DNA of 64,000 nt. Source: Arcanobacterium sp. S3PF19 (GTDB taxonomy: Bacteria > Actinomycetota > Actinomycetes > Actinomycetales > Actinomycetaceae). The notes beneath the pieces were generated by a model that was not told where the DNA came from, made no database searches, and saw only the letters and a program-made list of their open reading frames with translations. Made by a program: the position numbers and the translations under genes. This document shows, piece after piece, positions 44,786-53,930 of this stretch. The DNA lies in the NCBI RefSeq assembly GCF_000758825.1, contig NZ_JRMX01000015.1, positions 153,382 through 217,381 on the forward strand, in the 5' to 3' direction. Position 1 is the stretch's first letter, and each line of letters opens with the position of its first letter.

Positions 44786-45808
44786 ATGGTTCGCAGAGTA
44801 TTTACGGCAGCGGCAGGCGCGGCCGCCGCGGGACTGGCAGGAATGTTTTCTTTCAGCCAGCTCTCGGGAAAAGCCACAAAGGAAGAAAACGACTGGAAAT
44901 ATCCTTCCGACGATCTGATCGACAGATGCTACGGGAACGGACGGTCCTCCACCTACGCAATCGACATAAATGCCCCCGCATACGCCGTTTACCGGCATCT
45001 GAAGCAGATTGGGTGCGACAAGGCGGGCTCGTATTCGTCGGAATTTCTGGAACGCACTTTCGCCCGGCTGCCATTTTACAATTCCTATGAAATTCAGGAA
45101 CAGTGGCAGGGGGAAGACGCCCTGAAACCGGGAGACACCGCGGGTTTTGACTTCACGGGAATGTCGATGGAATGGACGGATATCGTTCCCGGAAAATACA
45201 TCTCCCAATGGGTAGACACAAAGCATCCCCCAAAAGCCCCGGGATCTTTTGCGTTCCGCTACCCCGGAATGAAACATTACGCCGCGGCGTGGTGCTTCTA
45301 CCTCGTGCCGCTGAAAGGGGAACGCTGCCGGCTGATCAACCACTGGCGGATCGGATTTGAGCCGGAAACGAAAACGGCCGCCGTCATCAATTGGATCAAC
45401 ATCGAATTAATCGGCGGGTGCATGGCGCATCTGCAAAATCTGTATCTCAAACGCGTGGCGGAATTCCGAAAGAAACCGCAGTGGCAGGCACGGATTAAAC
45501 GTGCCGTGCTGGGAGGAAAAGTGTTTGGCTACGGCACCCCCGCAGGCAGATACGACGGCACCGAGCTGTACGAAGAAACGCACAACACATGGCTCCGTTA
45601 CGGCAGACAGGACCCCGCCTGCAACGAAGTGCGTCCGCCGGTCACCGACAATCCGAACTGGCCTCCGACGGGCGAGGGCACGCCGTGGGCAGACACCGTG
45701 GACGAAACGTATTTCGAGGGATGGAGCGAACCGGAATTCTCCTGGGAAGAACAGATCCGGCAAAAGAGAGAAAAAACCTACCCGAAAAATTGGGGGAAGA
45801 AACAATGA
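44786..45808 (+). CDS. Exported START/SRPBCC-like protein
   Basis: A 340-residue protein. ATG 44786 follows GGGAGAAA and opens with MVRRVFTAAAGAAAAGLAGM, which reads as a signal peptide or an N-terminal membrane anchor. The remainder resembles SRPBCC (START-like) hydrophobic ligand-binding domains: INAPAYAVYRHLKQIGCDKA at the start and a run of beta strands (TAGFDFTGMSMEWTDIVPGK, YAAAWCFYLVPLKGERCRLI) with a final helix near MAHLQNLYLKRVAEF. The last 90 residues are polar and Trp/Pro-rich. Its stop overlaps the start of the next gene (ATGA), so the two are translationally coupled. A lipid, isoprenoid or pigment ligand is possible; no function is established. Confidence 0.7.
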   Translation: MVRRVFTAAAGAAAAGLAGMFSFSQLSGKATKEENDWKYPSDDLIDRCYGNGRSSTYAIDINAPAYAVYRHLKQIGCDKAGSYSSEFLERTFARLPFYNSYEIQEQWQGEDALKPGDTAGFDFTGMSMEWTDIVPGKYISQWVDTKHPPKAPGSFAFRYPGMKHYAAAWCFYLVPLKGERCRLINHWRIGFEPETKTAAVINWINIELIGGCMAHLQNLYLKRVAEFRKKPQWQARIKRAVLGGKVFGYGTPAGRYDGTELYEETHNTWLRYGRQDPACNEVRPPVTDNPNWPPTGEGTPWADTVDETYFEGWSEPEFSWEEQIRQKREKTYPKNWGKKQ

Positions 45809-46842
45809 CACCCGACTACCCCACACTGTTCTTCTTTGAAACCGGTCAGTGGTGGGATTACGCAATGCTGCCCGTGGTGGTCATCGCCCTGGCCGTGACC
45901 GCCCGGCTGGCGATTTCCTTTAAGTGGGTAGCGGTTGCCGTTTTTATCGTGATTCCGCTGGGACTGACGGTGTTTTGGTGGCCCTATTCCACACAGGGAA
46001 CGAGTTCGGCGGGCTGGTTTCCGATTGTCAAACAGTATTCCGCGCTGTTCGGTTCCCTTTCCCTGGTGGCATTGCAGTATTTTCCCCGGCTGCGCGGAAA
46101 AAAGTGGTATCTGTGCATTCCGCCGGTCATTCTCGCGGTCAATATCGCCGAAGCCGTAATCCGCGATTTTCAGTGCTACCGGATTCACGGCGTGGATCCG
46201 CAGAACAATATGTTTACCCTGGGCGGACCGTGGAATATCATGAACGGCATTGCCGGGATTCTCAATCTGGCGATGATTTCCGGATGGCTGGGAATTTATG
46301 TCTCAAAAACGAAAGACAGGCAGATCATCTGGGGCGACCTGACGGTGCAGTGGATTATTGCCTACGACCTGTGGAACGTTGCGTACGTATACAACTGTTT
46401 GGCAGACCGGGCATGGTACTCCGGCGTGGCACTGCTTGCCGCATGCACTATTCCTGCCTTTATGCCTTTCGGCCGGGGTGCCTGGATTCAGTACCGCGCC
46501 TACACCCTCACGTTCTGGTCCGCCGTCGTACTCACATTTCCGCACTTTATGCAGGATTCGATATTCGCCCACCGTTCGGCGCACAATCCGCGGGCGCTGT
46601 TTATTCTTTCGCTGGCGGCACTGCTCGTCAACGCGGCCGTTTTCCTCAGGCACATATACAGAATTGCAAAACTGAAGCGGAATCCCTTCCGGCAGGAACT
46701 GTATTACGATACGGCAGAGAATATCCGCATCTCCCGGATTCATGCCCCGGCTGCCCGCACCCGGCCGGCCGCGGCGCAAACACGCAGCGCGGAAAAGAAG
46801 ACCCGCGCAAAAAACGGGGAACCGCTAAATCGGATACAATAA
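45805..46842 (+). CDS. Multi-span membrane protein B, probably DUF5692 family
   Basis: A 345-residue membrane protein with about nine hydrophobic segments, paralogous to protein A on the other strand (43274-44602). The most conserved piece is WIIAYDLWNVAYVYNCLADR, followed by AWYSGVALLAACTIPAFMPF. Others are GWFPIVKQYSALFG, LAVNIAEAVIRDF and GGPWNIMNGIAGILNL. The conserved Glu/Asp/Arg and Asn within membrane spans suggest a real catalytic or binding site. It is coupled to the START-like gene by an ATGA overlap and ends in a Lys/Arg/Ala-rich tail. The helicase gene starts 7 bases later. Confidence 0.75.
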   Translation: MTPDYPTLFFFETGQWWDYAMLPVVVIALAVTARLAISFKWVAVAVFIVIPLGLTVFWWPYSTQGTSSAGWFPIVKQYSALFGSLSLVALQYFPRLRGKKWYLCIPPVILAVNIAEAVIRDFQCYRIHGVDPQNNMFTLGGPWNIMNGIAGILNLAMISGWLGIYVSKTKDRQIIWGDLTVQWIIAYDLWNVAYVYNCLADRAWYSGVALLAACTIPAFMPFGRGAWIQYRAYTLTFWSAVVLTFPHFMQDSIFAHRSAHNPRALFILSLAALLVNAAVFLRHIYRIAKLKRNPFRQELYYDTAENIRISRIHAPAARTRPAAAQTRSAEKKTRAKNGEPLNRIQ

Positions 46843-46848
46843 ACTGTG

Positions 46849-49533
46849 ATGACACCGCAGGAAGAACGATTGCCCCAACCGGAGCTGAATGTTGCCCTTG
46901 ACGCACTGGAAGACGGCTACGGCCTCAACCCTCCCCCGGAAGCGGTCGCGGATGCTTTTTCCTCATGGGTATCGTCTCACGGGAAACAGATGTATCCCCA
47001 TCAGGAAGATGCGCTGCTGGGAATCGTCACGGGCGACCATCTGATCGTATCTACGCCCACCGGTTCGGGAAAGTCGATGATTGCCGTGCAGGCTCTGTTT
47101 AACGCGCTTGCCACGGGAAAAACAGCCTACTATACCGCGCCCCTGAAAGCGCTTGTTTCGGAAAAATTTTTCGACCTGATCACTCTCTTCGGAGCGCACA
47201 ACGTAGGTATGGTAACCGGCGACTGCACAATCAACGCCACCGCCCCGATAATCTGTGCCACAGCGGAAATTTTGGCAAATCTTTCCCTGCGTAAAGGAGA
47301 CGAAGCGGACAGCGACGTGATTGTAATGGATGAATTTCATTACTACTCCGACCCGCAGCGTGGATGGGCATGGCAGGTACCGCTGCTGGAAATCCCCCAC
47401 GCGCAGCAGATTTTGCTTTCCGCAACACTGGGGGACGTGTCGTTTTTTGTCAAAGATCTGGAACGCCGCACAAACCGCCGGGTAAGCGTAATCGACAATG
47501 CCGTGCGTCCGGTTCCGCTGCATTTTCGCTACTGCACCGACCCCACAGCACAGCTGATTCAGGAACTCGTCACCACCCATCTTGCACCGGTTTATGTGGT
47601 TCATTTTTCCCGGCGCGAAGCCGTGGAACAGGCAAAAAGACTTCTTTCGGCAAATCTGATCTCCAAAGAACAGAAGGCCGCCGTTTCCCGGGTTTTGGAA
47701 GACTTCAGATTCTCGGCCGGTTTTGGACGGGAACTGTCGAAACTGCTGCGAAAAGGAATCGGCGTACACCACGCGGGACTGCTGCCGCGTTACCGCCGTC
47801 TTGTGGAACGCATGGCCGCGGAGGGACTGCTCAGCGTGATCTGCGGCACCGATACACTCGGCGTGGGTATCAACGTGCCGATCCGAACCGTTCTGATCAC
47901 GTCTTTGGCAAAATTTGACGGCGCAAAAATGCGCCACCTCACCGCGCGCGAATTTCACCAAATCGCCGGCCGGGCGGGACGGGCCGGATTTGACAGCGTC
48001 GGTTACGTGATAGTGCAGGCTCCCGAATATGAAATAGAAAACGCGCGGAGGATCCGAAAAGCGGACGGCGACCCCGAAAAACTCCGGCGCGTGCAGAAGG
48101 TAAAACCCGAAGAAGGAAAGCTGCAATGGTCGGAAAAAACTTTTGCCGCCCTGCGCGACCGGGCGCCGGAAACCATGAAATCGCAGATGCGGATCACCCA
48201 TTCCATGATCCTAAATCTGCTTCAGCGGCGAAACCCGGTACAGGCCGCTATCCGTCTGCTCACAGACAGCCATGAGCCTGCGAAACCCCGAAATCCGCTG
48301 ATCCGCAGTGCTCTGGAAATATACGCCTCACTTCGGCGGGCGGAAGTGATCGTGCATGACAGCCGTGACGAACGCGCGGCCCGGCCGCAGCGGTGTCCGA
48401 TCCGTTTCGCAAAGGAAGTTCCCCCCGATTTCGCCCTGAACACGCCCCTTTCCCCGTTTGCCTTATCCGCGCTGGATTTGCTTGACCCTGATTCCCCCAC
48501 TTACTGCCTGGATATTCTCAGCGTAATTGAGGCCGTGCAGGAAGATCCCGTTCCCGTGCTGACGGCACAGAGAAAAGCCCTGCGCGCAGAGTTAATCGGC
48601 AGACTGAAAGCCGAGGGGGCAGATTATGAGGAACGGATGCGCCTCGCCGACGAAGTTACCTGGCCAATGCCTCTGGAACAGCTTCTCACTCCTGCCCTGG
48701 AAATTTACGCACAGTCGAATCCCTGGGTTCGCTTCCACCGTCTGAGCCCGAAATCCGTTGTGCGGCAGATGGTGGAAGAAGCGCTTACTTTCAGTGAATT
48801 TATTTCCCGCTACGATCTGACGGGCAGCGAAGGAATCGTGCTGCGGTATCTGACCGACACGTATCGTGCCCTGCGCCAGATTGTGCCTCTGAATCTGCGC
48901 ACGAAAGAACTTACGGAGATCATTTCATGGCTCGGCGAACTGATCCGTTCGGTTGATTCTTCGCTGCTGGACGAGTGGGAAGCCCTCGCCGCGGGAAGAA
49001 CAGACTATGCCGGCGCCGATTCGTTCTCCGACGACTCCTCCGTCCACGGAACGGAAAAGCCGTTCGGAGCCGACGAAAACGGACACGTGCCTTTCAGCCG
49101 TAATCCGTACCGGATGCGAAAAGCGGTCAGAAACGCAATGTTTGCGTGCATGGAAGCCATTTCCCGCGACGATAACGAATATCTCGGCGGCCTGGACGCA
49201 CTGGGCAGGACGGCAGATGAATGGGAAGAAATAACCGACGCCTATTTTGACGAATACGACTATCTGGGAACCGACACGGCCGCCCGCTCCGAAAAGTATT
49301 TTCAGATTCTGCAAAATCCCGACGCCGCAGATCTTATCCGTGCCGGTCTGCCGCAGGAGCGGGCTTTCCGGCTGACGGAGACACACGCGGAAGGCAGAAT
49401 TTGGCTCGCGGTCCAGACTCCGGACGACGGAGAAGACGACCGGGCCTGGGCACTGTGGGCGCTGGTCGATTTGGACGCGAGCGACGCAGCCGGAGAGCTT
49501 TATCTGCGTCTGCTTGATTTTGCGCAGCGGTGA
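46849..49533 (+). CDS. Ski2-like DEAD/DEAH-box RNA helicase with DUF3516-type C-terminus
   Basis: An 894-residue superfamily 2 helicase. Motif I is STPTGSGKSMIA (about 68-79), motif II MDEFHYYSD, motif III LLSATLGD, and motif VI HQIAGRAGRAGFD. This places it in the Ski2/Mtr4-like group, ATP-driven unwinders of structured RNA. The long C-terminal half matches the actinobacterial helicase type carrying DUF3516. It starts 7 bases after the membrane protein gene without an obvious ribosome site, so it may be cotranscribed, but helicases of this type are widespread and the link to the membrane cluster may be accidental. Confidence 0.9.
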   Translation: MTPQEERLPQPELNVALDALEDGYGLNPPPEAVADAFSSWVSSHGKQMYPHQEDALLGIVTGDHLIVSTPTGSGKSMIAVQALFNALATGKTAYYTAPLKALVSEKFFDLITLFGAHNVGMVTGDCTINATAPIICATAEILANLSLRKGDEADSDVIVMDEFHYYSDPQRGWAWQVPLLEIPHAQQILLSATLGDVSFFVKDLERRTNRRVSVIDNAVRPVPLHFRYCTDPTAQLIQELVTTHLAPVYVVHFSRREAVEQAKRLLSANLISKEQKAAVSRVLEDFRFSAGFGRELSKLLRKGIGVHHAGLLPRYRRLVERMAAEGLLSVICGTDTLGVGINVPIRTVLITSLAKFDGAKMRHLTAREFHQIAGRAGRAGFDSVGYVIVQAPEYEIENARRIRKADGDPEKLRRVQKVKPEEGKLQWSEKTFAALRDRAPETMKSQMRITHSMILNLLQRRNPVQAAIRLLTDSHEPAKPRNPLIRSALEIYASLRRAEVIVHDSRDERAARPQRCPIRFAKEVPPDFALNTPLSPFALSALDLLDPDSPTYCLDILSVIEAVQEDPVPVLTAQRKALRAELIGRLKAEGADYEERMRLADEVTWPMPLEQLLTPALEIYAQSNPWVRFHRLSPKSVVRQMVEEALTFSEFISRYDLTGSEGIVLRYLTDTYRALRQIVPLNLRTKELTEIISWLGELIRSVDSSLLDEWEALAAGRTDYAGADSFSDDSSVHGTEKPFGADENGHVPFSRNPYRMRKAVRNAMFACMEAISRDDNEYLGGLDALGRTADEWEEITDAYFDEYDYLGTDTAARSEKYFQILQNPDAADLIRAGLPQERAFRLTETHAEGRIWLAVQTPDDGEDDRAWALWALVDLDASDAAGELYLRLLDFAQR

Positions 49534-49580
49534 ACCTGTGCCAAACTGGGAGTGTTGGGATACTTGAACGGGTGACGGCC

Positions 49581-50336
49581 ATGAAAAAGGAAGAGATCAG
49601 AAATAATATCGTCCGTGTACGGGAAAGAATCCGGCAGGCGGCGCTGGCTGCCGGGCGGGATCCGGGTGAAATAAAACTGATGCTGGCCGCAAAATATCAG
49701 CCGCTGGAAAATCTGCTGGCAGCCGTAGAGGCCGGCGAAACACTTTTTGGCCACAACCTGATTCCCCAGCTGGAAACGGCCGAAATCGGACTGCGCGAAG
49801 CTGCGGAATCTCTTTCCGATCCGACGGCACTGCGGCACCGCACCGCCGTAATCGGCCATGTGCAGAGCAATAAACTTTCGGCGGCGATGGAATATGCCGA
49901 CCGGATTGACACCGTGGATAATTTCAAAACCGCGCGGCGGATAAACCACCGCCGCGCACTGCTGAACGAAAAGGACGCCGCCGACGCCGTCTATCCTATT
50001 TTGCTGCAGGTTAATTCGGCCCATGCGGACACACAGTTTGGATGCGCACCAAAAGATCTGCCCGAAATGGCAAAACGGATCAGCGAAGAACTGCCGTTTG
50101 TAAAAATAGAGGGACTGATGACGATTGGCGCCAACACCGCAGACCGCGAAGCGGTAATCCGCAGTTTTGAAATTACCCGCGCCCTGGGTGCGCAGCTGCG
50201 CGAACTGCCGGGTTTAAGCGAGGCAAAAGAACTCTCCATGGGTATGACGGGCGATTTGGAATTGGCCGTGGAACACGGATCAACAATGGTCAGAATCGGG
50301 ACCGCCGTCTTTGGCCCGCGCCCCGGCGCACCAAAG
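49581..50336 (+). CDS. YggS-family PLP-binding protein
   Basis: A single-domain PLP protein of about 252 residues (alanine-racemase N-terminal fold) that helps control free pyridoxal phosphate and amino acid pools; it has no known catalytic reaction. The PLP lysine is in IKLMLAAKYQPLENL, followed by GHVQSNKL, VNSAHADTQFGC, KIEGLMTIGA, and LSMGMTGDLELAVEHGSTMV-RIG at the phosphate site. ATG 49581 is chosen because the conserved sequence starts there; a GTG 51 bases upstream overlaps the helicase stop codon. It is followed by pflA on the opposite strand. Confidence 0.92.
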
Positions 50337-50413
50337 TAAAAAGTCAAAGCAACAGGCCAAAAGCGCTAAAAGCAGTGTATTAAAGGCAGCGCGCCAAGGG
50401 GACGAAACCGGAT

Positions 50414-51301
50414 TCAGAAAACCTTCAGTCCGTATTTACGGAACACGTTACGGACTTCCTCCACATGCTCCTTGCTCGGCGGCTCTACGTCTTCCAGTTC
50501 GTATTTCAGGCCCAGCGATTCCCATTTATCGCGCGCCATCTGATGGAACGGAAGCACTTCCAAGCGCTCCACGGATGACCAGCGGGATATAATGCGGGCC
50601 ACGGCCTCTACGTTTTCGGGGCTGTCGGTCAGTCCGGGCACGCACACGAAACGTACCCAAATCCTCTTCCCCGCGGCATTCAGTCTGTCGCCGAATGCGA
50701 CGGTGGGAGCCAGCTCGCGCCCGGTCGTTCGTTTGTATATCTGCGGAATCCCGCTTTTCACGTCAAGCAGAACAAGATCCACATTCCCCATCATTTCATC
50801 GGTAAGGGAACGGCCCAAAAATCCCGAGGTGTCAATTGCGGTATGAATCCCCATTTCTTTGCATCCGCGCAGGAGATTGGCCAGGAATTTGGGCTGGAAC
50901 AGCGGCTCGCCGCCGGAAAAGGTAACACCGCCGTCGGTGGCTTTAAACACGCCCCGATAGCGTCTGATCTTCTTCAGCAGCGCCTCGGCCGTTACCGCAG
51001 TTCCTTCGCGCATTTGAAATGTATCGGGGTTGTGGCAGTACAGGCAGCGCAGGGGGCACCCTGCGAAAAAAACAGTCATTCTGGTTCCCGGGCCGTCCAC
51101 GGCCGTCACCAGCTCCCAGGAATGAACGGACCCCAGCCTGCCCTCGCGGACGGCGGCAAGGTGTTCGGCGCGCGTCATCTCCTGCGCCTGCTCGATGCCG
51201 TCCAACCCGGCCCCGCCCAGGCGGGGTACTTCAATTTCGGACGGTTCGGGGCGATATTCGCCGGTTATTCCCTCTGTTGTGCGGGTTTGTAACTGAACCA
51301 T
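50414..51301 (-). CDS. pflA: Pyruvate formate-lyase activating enzyme
   Basis: A 295-residue radical SAM enzyme that abstracts a hydrogen from the glycine of the glycyl-radical domain and so activates pyruvate formate-lyase anaerobically. The cluster motif is C82-x3-C86-x2-C89 in GCPLRCLYCHNPDT; GGVTFSGGEPLFQPKFL and DLVLLDVKSG are family-typical. About 55 N-terminal residues precede the usual start (SVHSWELVTAVDGPGTR), longer than E. coli PflA. It lies downstream of the PFL core and the separate radical domain gene in the same direction, so all three can be one operon. Confidence 0.94.
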   Translation of the reverse strand: MVQLQTRTTEGITGEYRPEPSEIEVPRLGGAGLDGIEQAQEMTRAEHLAAVREGRLGSVHSWELVTAVDGPGTRMTVFFAGCPLRCLYCHNPDTFQMREGTAVTAEALLKKIRRYRGVFKATDGGVTFSGGEPLFQPKFLANLLRGCKEMGIHTAIDTSGFLGRSLTDEMMGNVDLVLLDVKSGIPQIYKRTTGRELAPTVAFGDRLNAAGKRIWVRFVCVPGLTDSPENVEAVARIISRWSSVERLEVLPFHQMARDKWESLGLKYELEDVEPPSKEHVEEVRNVFRKYGLKVF

Positions 51302-51343
51302 ATCGCCCCTCTCCGAATTTACGCCGATTTTACCGACAGTGTC

Positions 51344-51595
51344 TTACATTCCCCGGTGGAAAGTACGGGAAATCACGTCGAGCTGCTGCTCGCGGGTAAG
51401 ACGCACGAAGTTTACCGCATAGCCGGAAACACGCACGGTAAGCTGCGGGTACTTCTCGGGGTGCTCCATTGCGTCTTCCAGCGTTTCACGGTTCAAAACG
51501 TTGATGTTGGCATGGTAAAGACCCTTGCCGCTTTCCTTGTCGCCGCGCGTGGCAAGCATCGACGCTTCGCGTTCTGCATAGGTCATCGTAGACAT
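51344..51595 (-). CDS. Stand-alone glycyl-radical domain (GrcA-like) completing PFL
   Basis: An 83-residue protein matching the C-terminal glycyl-radical domain of pyruvate formate-lyase and E. coli YfiD/GrcA. The radical glycine is G58 in [14 protein letters not shown], preceded by [18 protein letters not shown] and followed by [14 protein letters not shown]. It has its own AGGAG site and ATG at 51595, after a 67-base AT-rich gap from the PFL core stop codon. The N-terminal 27 residues ([20 protein letters not shown]...) are not part of canonical PFL. Because the large subunit lacks this domain, this small protein must supply the radical. It is probably an obligate subunit, not merely a repair part. 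Confidence 0.93.
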   Translation of the reverse strand: MSTMTYAEREASMLATRGDKESGKGLYHANINVLNRETLEDAMEHPEKYPQLTVRVSGYAVNFVRLTREQQLDVISRTFHRGM

Positions 51596-51662
51596 ATCAA
51601 TCAACTCCTGTTTATTTCTTGATTAATTAAATTTTAGTCTTTTTCTTTGGTTGTGCAAAATA

Positions 51663-53759
51663 TCAGTCTTCGGGAATGAAGCCTGCATCCATGATTCCCA
51701 CCAGGTTTGTGACCTGCTCGTCAAGCGTGCGGCCAAGGGAGGCGGGAACGATCGTGTTGGTCAGCGAAATGCCGTCCAGAGCATCGTCATAGTCGAGCTT
51801 TCCTACCGACAGCATGGAAGCGAGCATTCCGTGGGTATCCATACCGTTTTCCGGATTTGCGCCGGGCGCAAACGGAGTTCCGGCCGCGTGCCCTGAGGGG
51901 AATGCCCCGGTTGCCTTGCCGTAAACCACATTCGAGGTGATTGTCAGCACCGACTGGGTCGGAATTGCGTTGCGGTACATCGGGATCTCTTTAATCTTCG
52001 ACATCACCGTATGCACGATTGTGGCCGCGATGTTGTCTGCGCGGTCGTCGTCGTTTCCGTAACGCGGGAACTCGCCTTCGGTCTTGTAGTCAACAACCAG
52101 ACCGGTTTCGTCGCGGATCGGAGTGACCTTGGCATACTTAATCGCGGACAGAGAATCGGCCACGATCGACAGCCCGGCAATGCCGCAGCCCATCGTGCGC
52201 ACGATATCCGAATCGTGCAGTGCCATTTCCATTGCCTCATAGGCGTAACGGTCGTGGCAGTAGTGAATAATGTTCAGCGCCTCGACATAGGTGTGAATTA
52301 CCCAATCCAGCATTTCTTCGTATTTTGCCCAGATCTCGTCGAAGTCCAGCGGGCCGTCACCCTTAATCGGCTCATATCCCGGCACAACCTGCTTTCCGGT
52401 CATTTCGTCGCGGCCGCCGTTGATGGCGTACAGCAGAGCCTTGGCCGTATTCACGCGGGCGCCGAAGAACTGCATCTGCTTTCCTACACGCATCGGGGAA
52501 ACGCAGCAGGCAATCGCGGCGTCGTCGCCCCAGTGGCAGCGGATCTGATCGTCGGCCTCATACTGAATGGAGGAGGTCTGAATCGAAATCTGTGCACAGA
52601 AACGCTTGTACCCTTCAGGCAGCCGGTCGGACCAGAAAATGGTGATGTTCGGCTCCGGAGCGGGTCCGAGGTTTACCAGCGTCTGCAGCAGACGGAAGGA
52701 AGTCTTGGTGACCAGCGTTCTGCCGTCGTCGCCGAAACCGCCGTCGGACCAGGTGGCCCAGTAAGGATCGCCGGAGAAAATCTGATCGTAGGCTTCGGTG
52801 CGCAGGAAACGCACGATACGCAGCTTCATTACGAGCGCGTCGATGATTTCCTGTGCGCCCTGCTCGGTCAGAATGCCGCGGGCGAAATCACGTTCAAAAT
52901 AGCAGTCAAAGAACGCCGACAGACGGCCGATGCTCATGGCCGCCCCGTCCTGGCTCTTTACGGAACCGAGGTAACCGAAGTAGGTCCACTGCACGGCTTC
53001 TTTTGCCGTCTTCGCCGGTTCGGAGATATCAAATCCGTAGCTTTCCGCCATCCGCTTCAGCTTCTGCAGCGCCTTGATCTGCTCTGCGTGCTCTTCGCGG
53101 TAGCGTGCCCAGTGCTCGGAGAACGGCTGGTCGGACACGGCATCCTTGGCCGCCTGCTTTTCCCGGATCAGATAGTCCACGCCGTAAAGCGCCACGCGGC
53201 GGTAGTCGCCGATAATCCGGCCGCGCCCGTAGGCATCCGGCAGACCGGTGATGATGTGCGAGGAACGCGCCGCACGGATACGCGGAGTGTAGATGTCGAA
53301 TACGGCATCGTTGTGCGTCTTGCGGTACTTGGTGAAAATTTTCTTAATCTCCGGATTCGGCACCTTACCCGCTTCTTTGATTGCGGTTTCCACCATTCTC
53401 CACCCGCCGTTGGGCATCATTGCGCGCTTCAGCGGAACATCCGTCTGCAGACCGACGATGACGTTGTCATCCTCGCTGATGTATCCGGCGCCGAATGCGT
53501 CTACGTCCGCCGGCGTATCCAGATCCACATCGTATACGCGCTTTACGCGTTCCACCGACAGATATTTCTCGTCAAGAGTTTTCCATAAATTCAAGATCTT
53601 CTGTGTGGGCCCCTCGAGGAATGACGCATCCCCCTCGTAGGGAGTGTAATTTTGCTGAATAAAATCACGGACGTCGATTGCCTTCTTCCAATCGTCTCCC
53701 CTGAAATCCTTCCAACCGACATATTCGGTACCGGCGTCGGTATCGGTAACTTGATTCAC
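51663..53759 (-). CDS. pflB: Pyruvate formate-lyase large subunit lacking the glycyl-radical domain
   Basis: A 698-residue formate C-acetyltransferase core, converting pyruvate and CoA to acetyl-CoA and formate. The two catalytic cysteines appear in DDAAIACCVSPMRVG near residues 416-417, and the substrate-binding regions (YGRGRIIGDYRRVALYGVDY, TSSIQYEADD) are intact. It ends ...VTNLVGIMDAGFIPED, exactly where normal enzymes of about 760-790 residues continue into the radical domain. That domain is encoded by the next gene. The start is GTG 53759 with AAAGGGG 7 bases upstream. The operon order is pflB, grcA-like, pflA. A DosR-like palindrome lies about 160 bases upstream. Confidence 0.94.
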   Translation of the reverse strand: MNQVTDTDAGTEYVGWKDFRGDDWKKAIDVRDFIQQNYTPYEGDASFLEGPTQKILNLWKTLDEKYLSVERVKRVYDVDLDTPADVDAFGAGYISEDDNVIVGLQTDVPLKRAMMPNGGWRMVETAIKEAGKVPNPEIKKIFTKYRKTHNDAVFDIYTPRIRAARSSHIITGLPDAYGRGRIIGDYRRVALYGVDYLIREKQAAKDAVSDQPFSEHWARYREEHAEQIKALQKLKRMAESYGFDISEPAKTAKEAVQWTYFGYLGSVKSQDGAAMSIGRLSAFFDCYFERDFARGILTEQGAQEIIDALVMKLRIVRFLRTEAYDQIFSGDPYWATWSDGGFGDDGRTLVTKTSFRLLQTLVNLGPAPEPNITIFWSDRLPEGYKRFCAQISIQTSSIQYEADDQIRCHWGDDAAIACCVSPMRVGKQMQFFGARVNTAKALLYAINGGRDEMTGKQVVPGYEPIKGDGPLDFDEIWAKYEEMLDWVIHTYVEALNIIHYCHDRYAYEAMEMALHDSDIVRTMGCGIAGLSIVADSLSAIKYAKVTPIRDETGLVVDYKTEGEFPRYGNDDDRADNIAATIVHTVMSKIKEIPMYRNAIPTQSVLTITSNVVYGKATGAFPSGHAAGTPFAPGANPENGMDTHGMLASMLSVGKLDYDDALDGISLTNTIVPASLGRTLDEQVTNLVGIMDAGFIPED

Positions 53760-53796
53760 GACTTTACCCCTTTGAAAATATCGAAGAATTAACGTT

Positions 53797-53808
53797 TGTT
53801 AATTAACA
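53797..53808. promoter_or_regulatory. TGTTAATTAACA palindrome in the pflB leader or promoter
   Basis: A perfect 12-base palindrome 38-49 bases upstream of the pflB start codon, within a run of TTAAC-type repeats. The half-sites resemble Rex (redox regulator) half-sites (TTGTTAA/TTAACAA) but without the usual spacer. It is a candidate operator only. Confidence 0.35.
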
Positions 53809-53910
53809 GTTCCATTCTAGGAGAGCGCCGGGGAAATAAAATATCGGGAACGGAAAAAATGGTGTGAACTACGTCCGCTTTGTTACTTTCGATACTCTTA
53901 TGCGTGCCCA

Positions 53911-53930
53911 AATAGGACTTTGGTCCCTAT
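53911..53930. promoter_or_regulatory. DosR/DevR-like box upstream of the PFL operon
   Basis: The core AGGACTTTGGTCCC matches the DosR consensus core GGGACTTTAGTCCC at 12 of 14 positions and is itself an inverted repeat (GGAC...GTCC). It is about 155-170 bases upstream of pflB. DosR controls hypoxia genes in mycobacteria and relatives, which suits a formate-lyase operon. Whether this organism has a DosR homologue is not visible here. Confidence 0.5.

Noticed and set aside
51596..51662. Split PFL as a simple sequencing frameshift
   Set aside because: The 67-base gap is AT-rich non-coding sequence with its own AGGAG site, and the small protein has a distinct N-terminus. One base change could not restore a normal PFL here.
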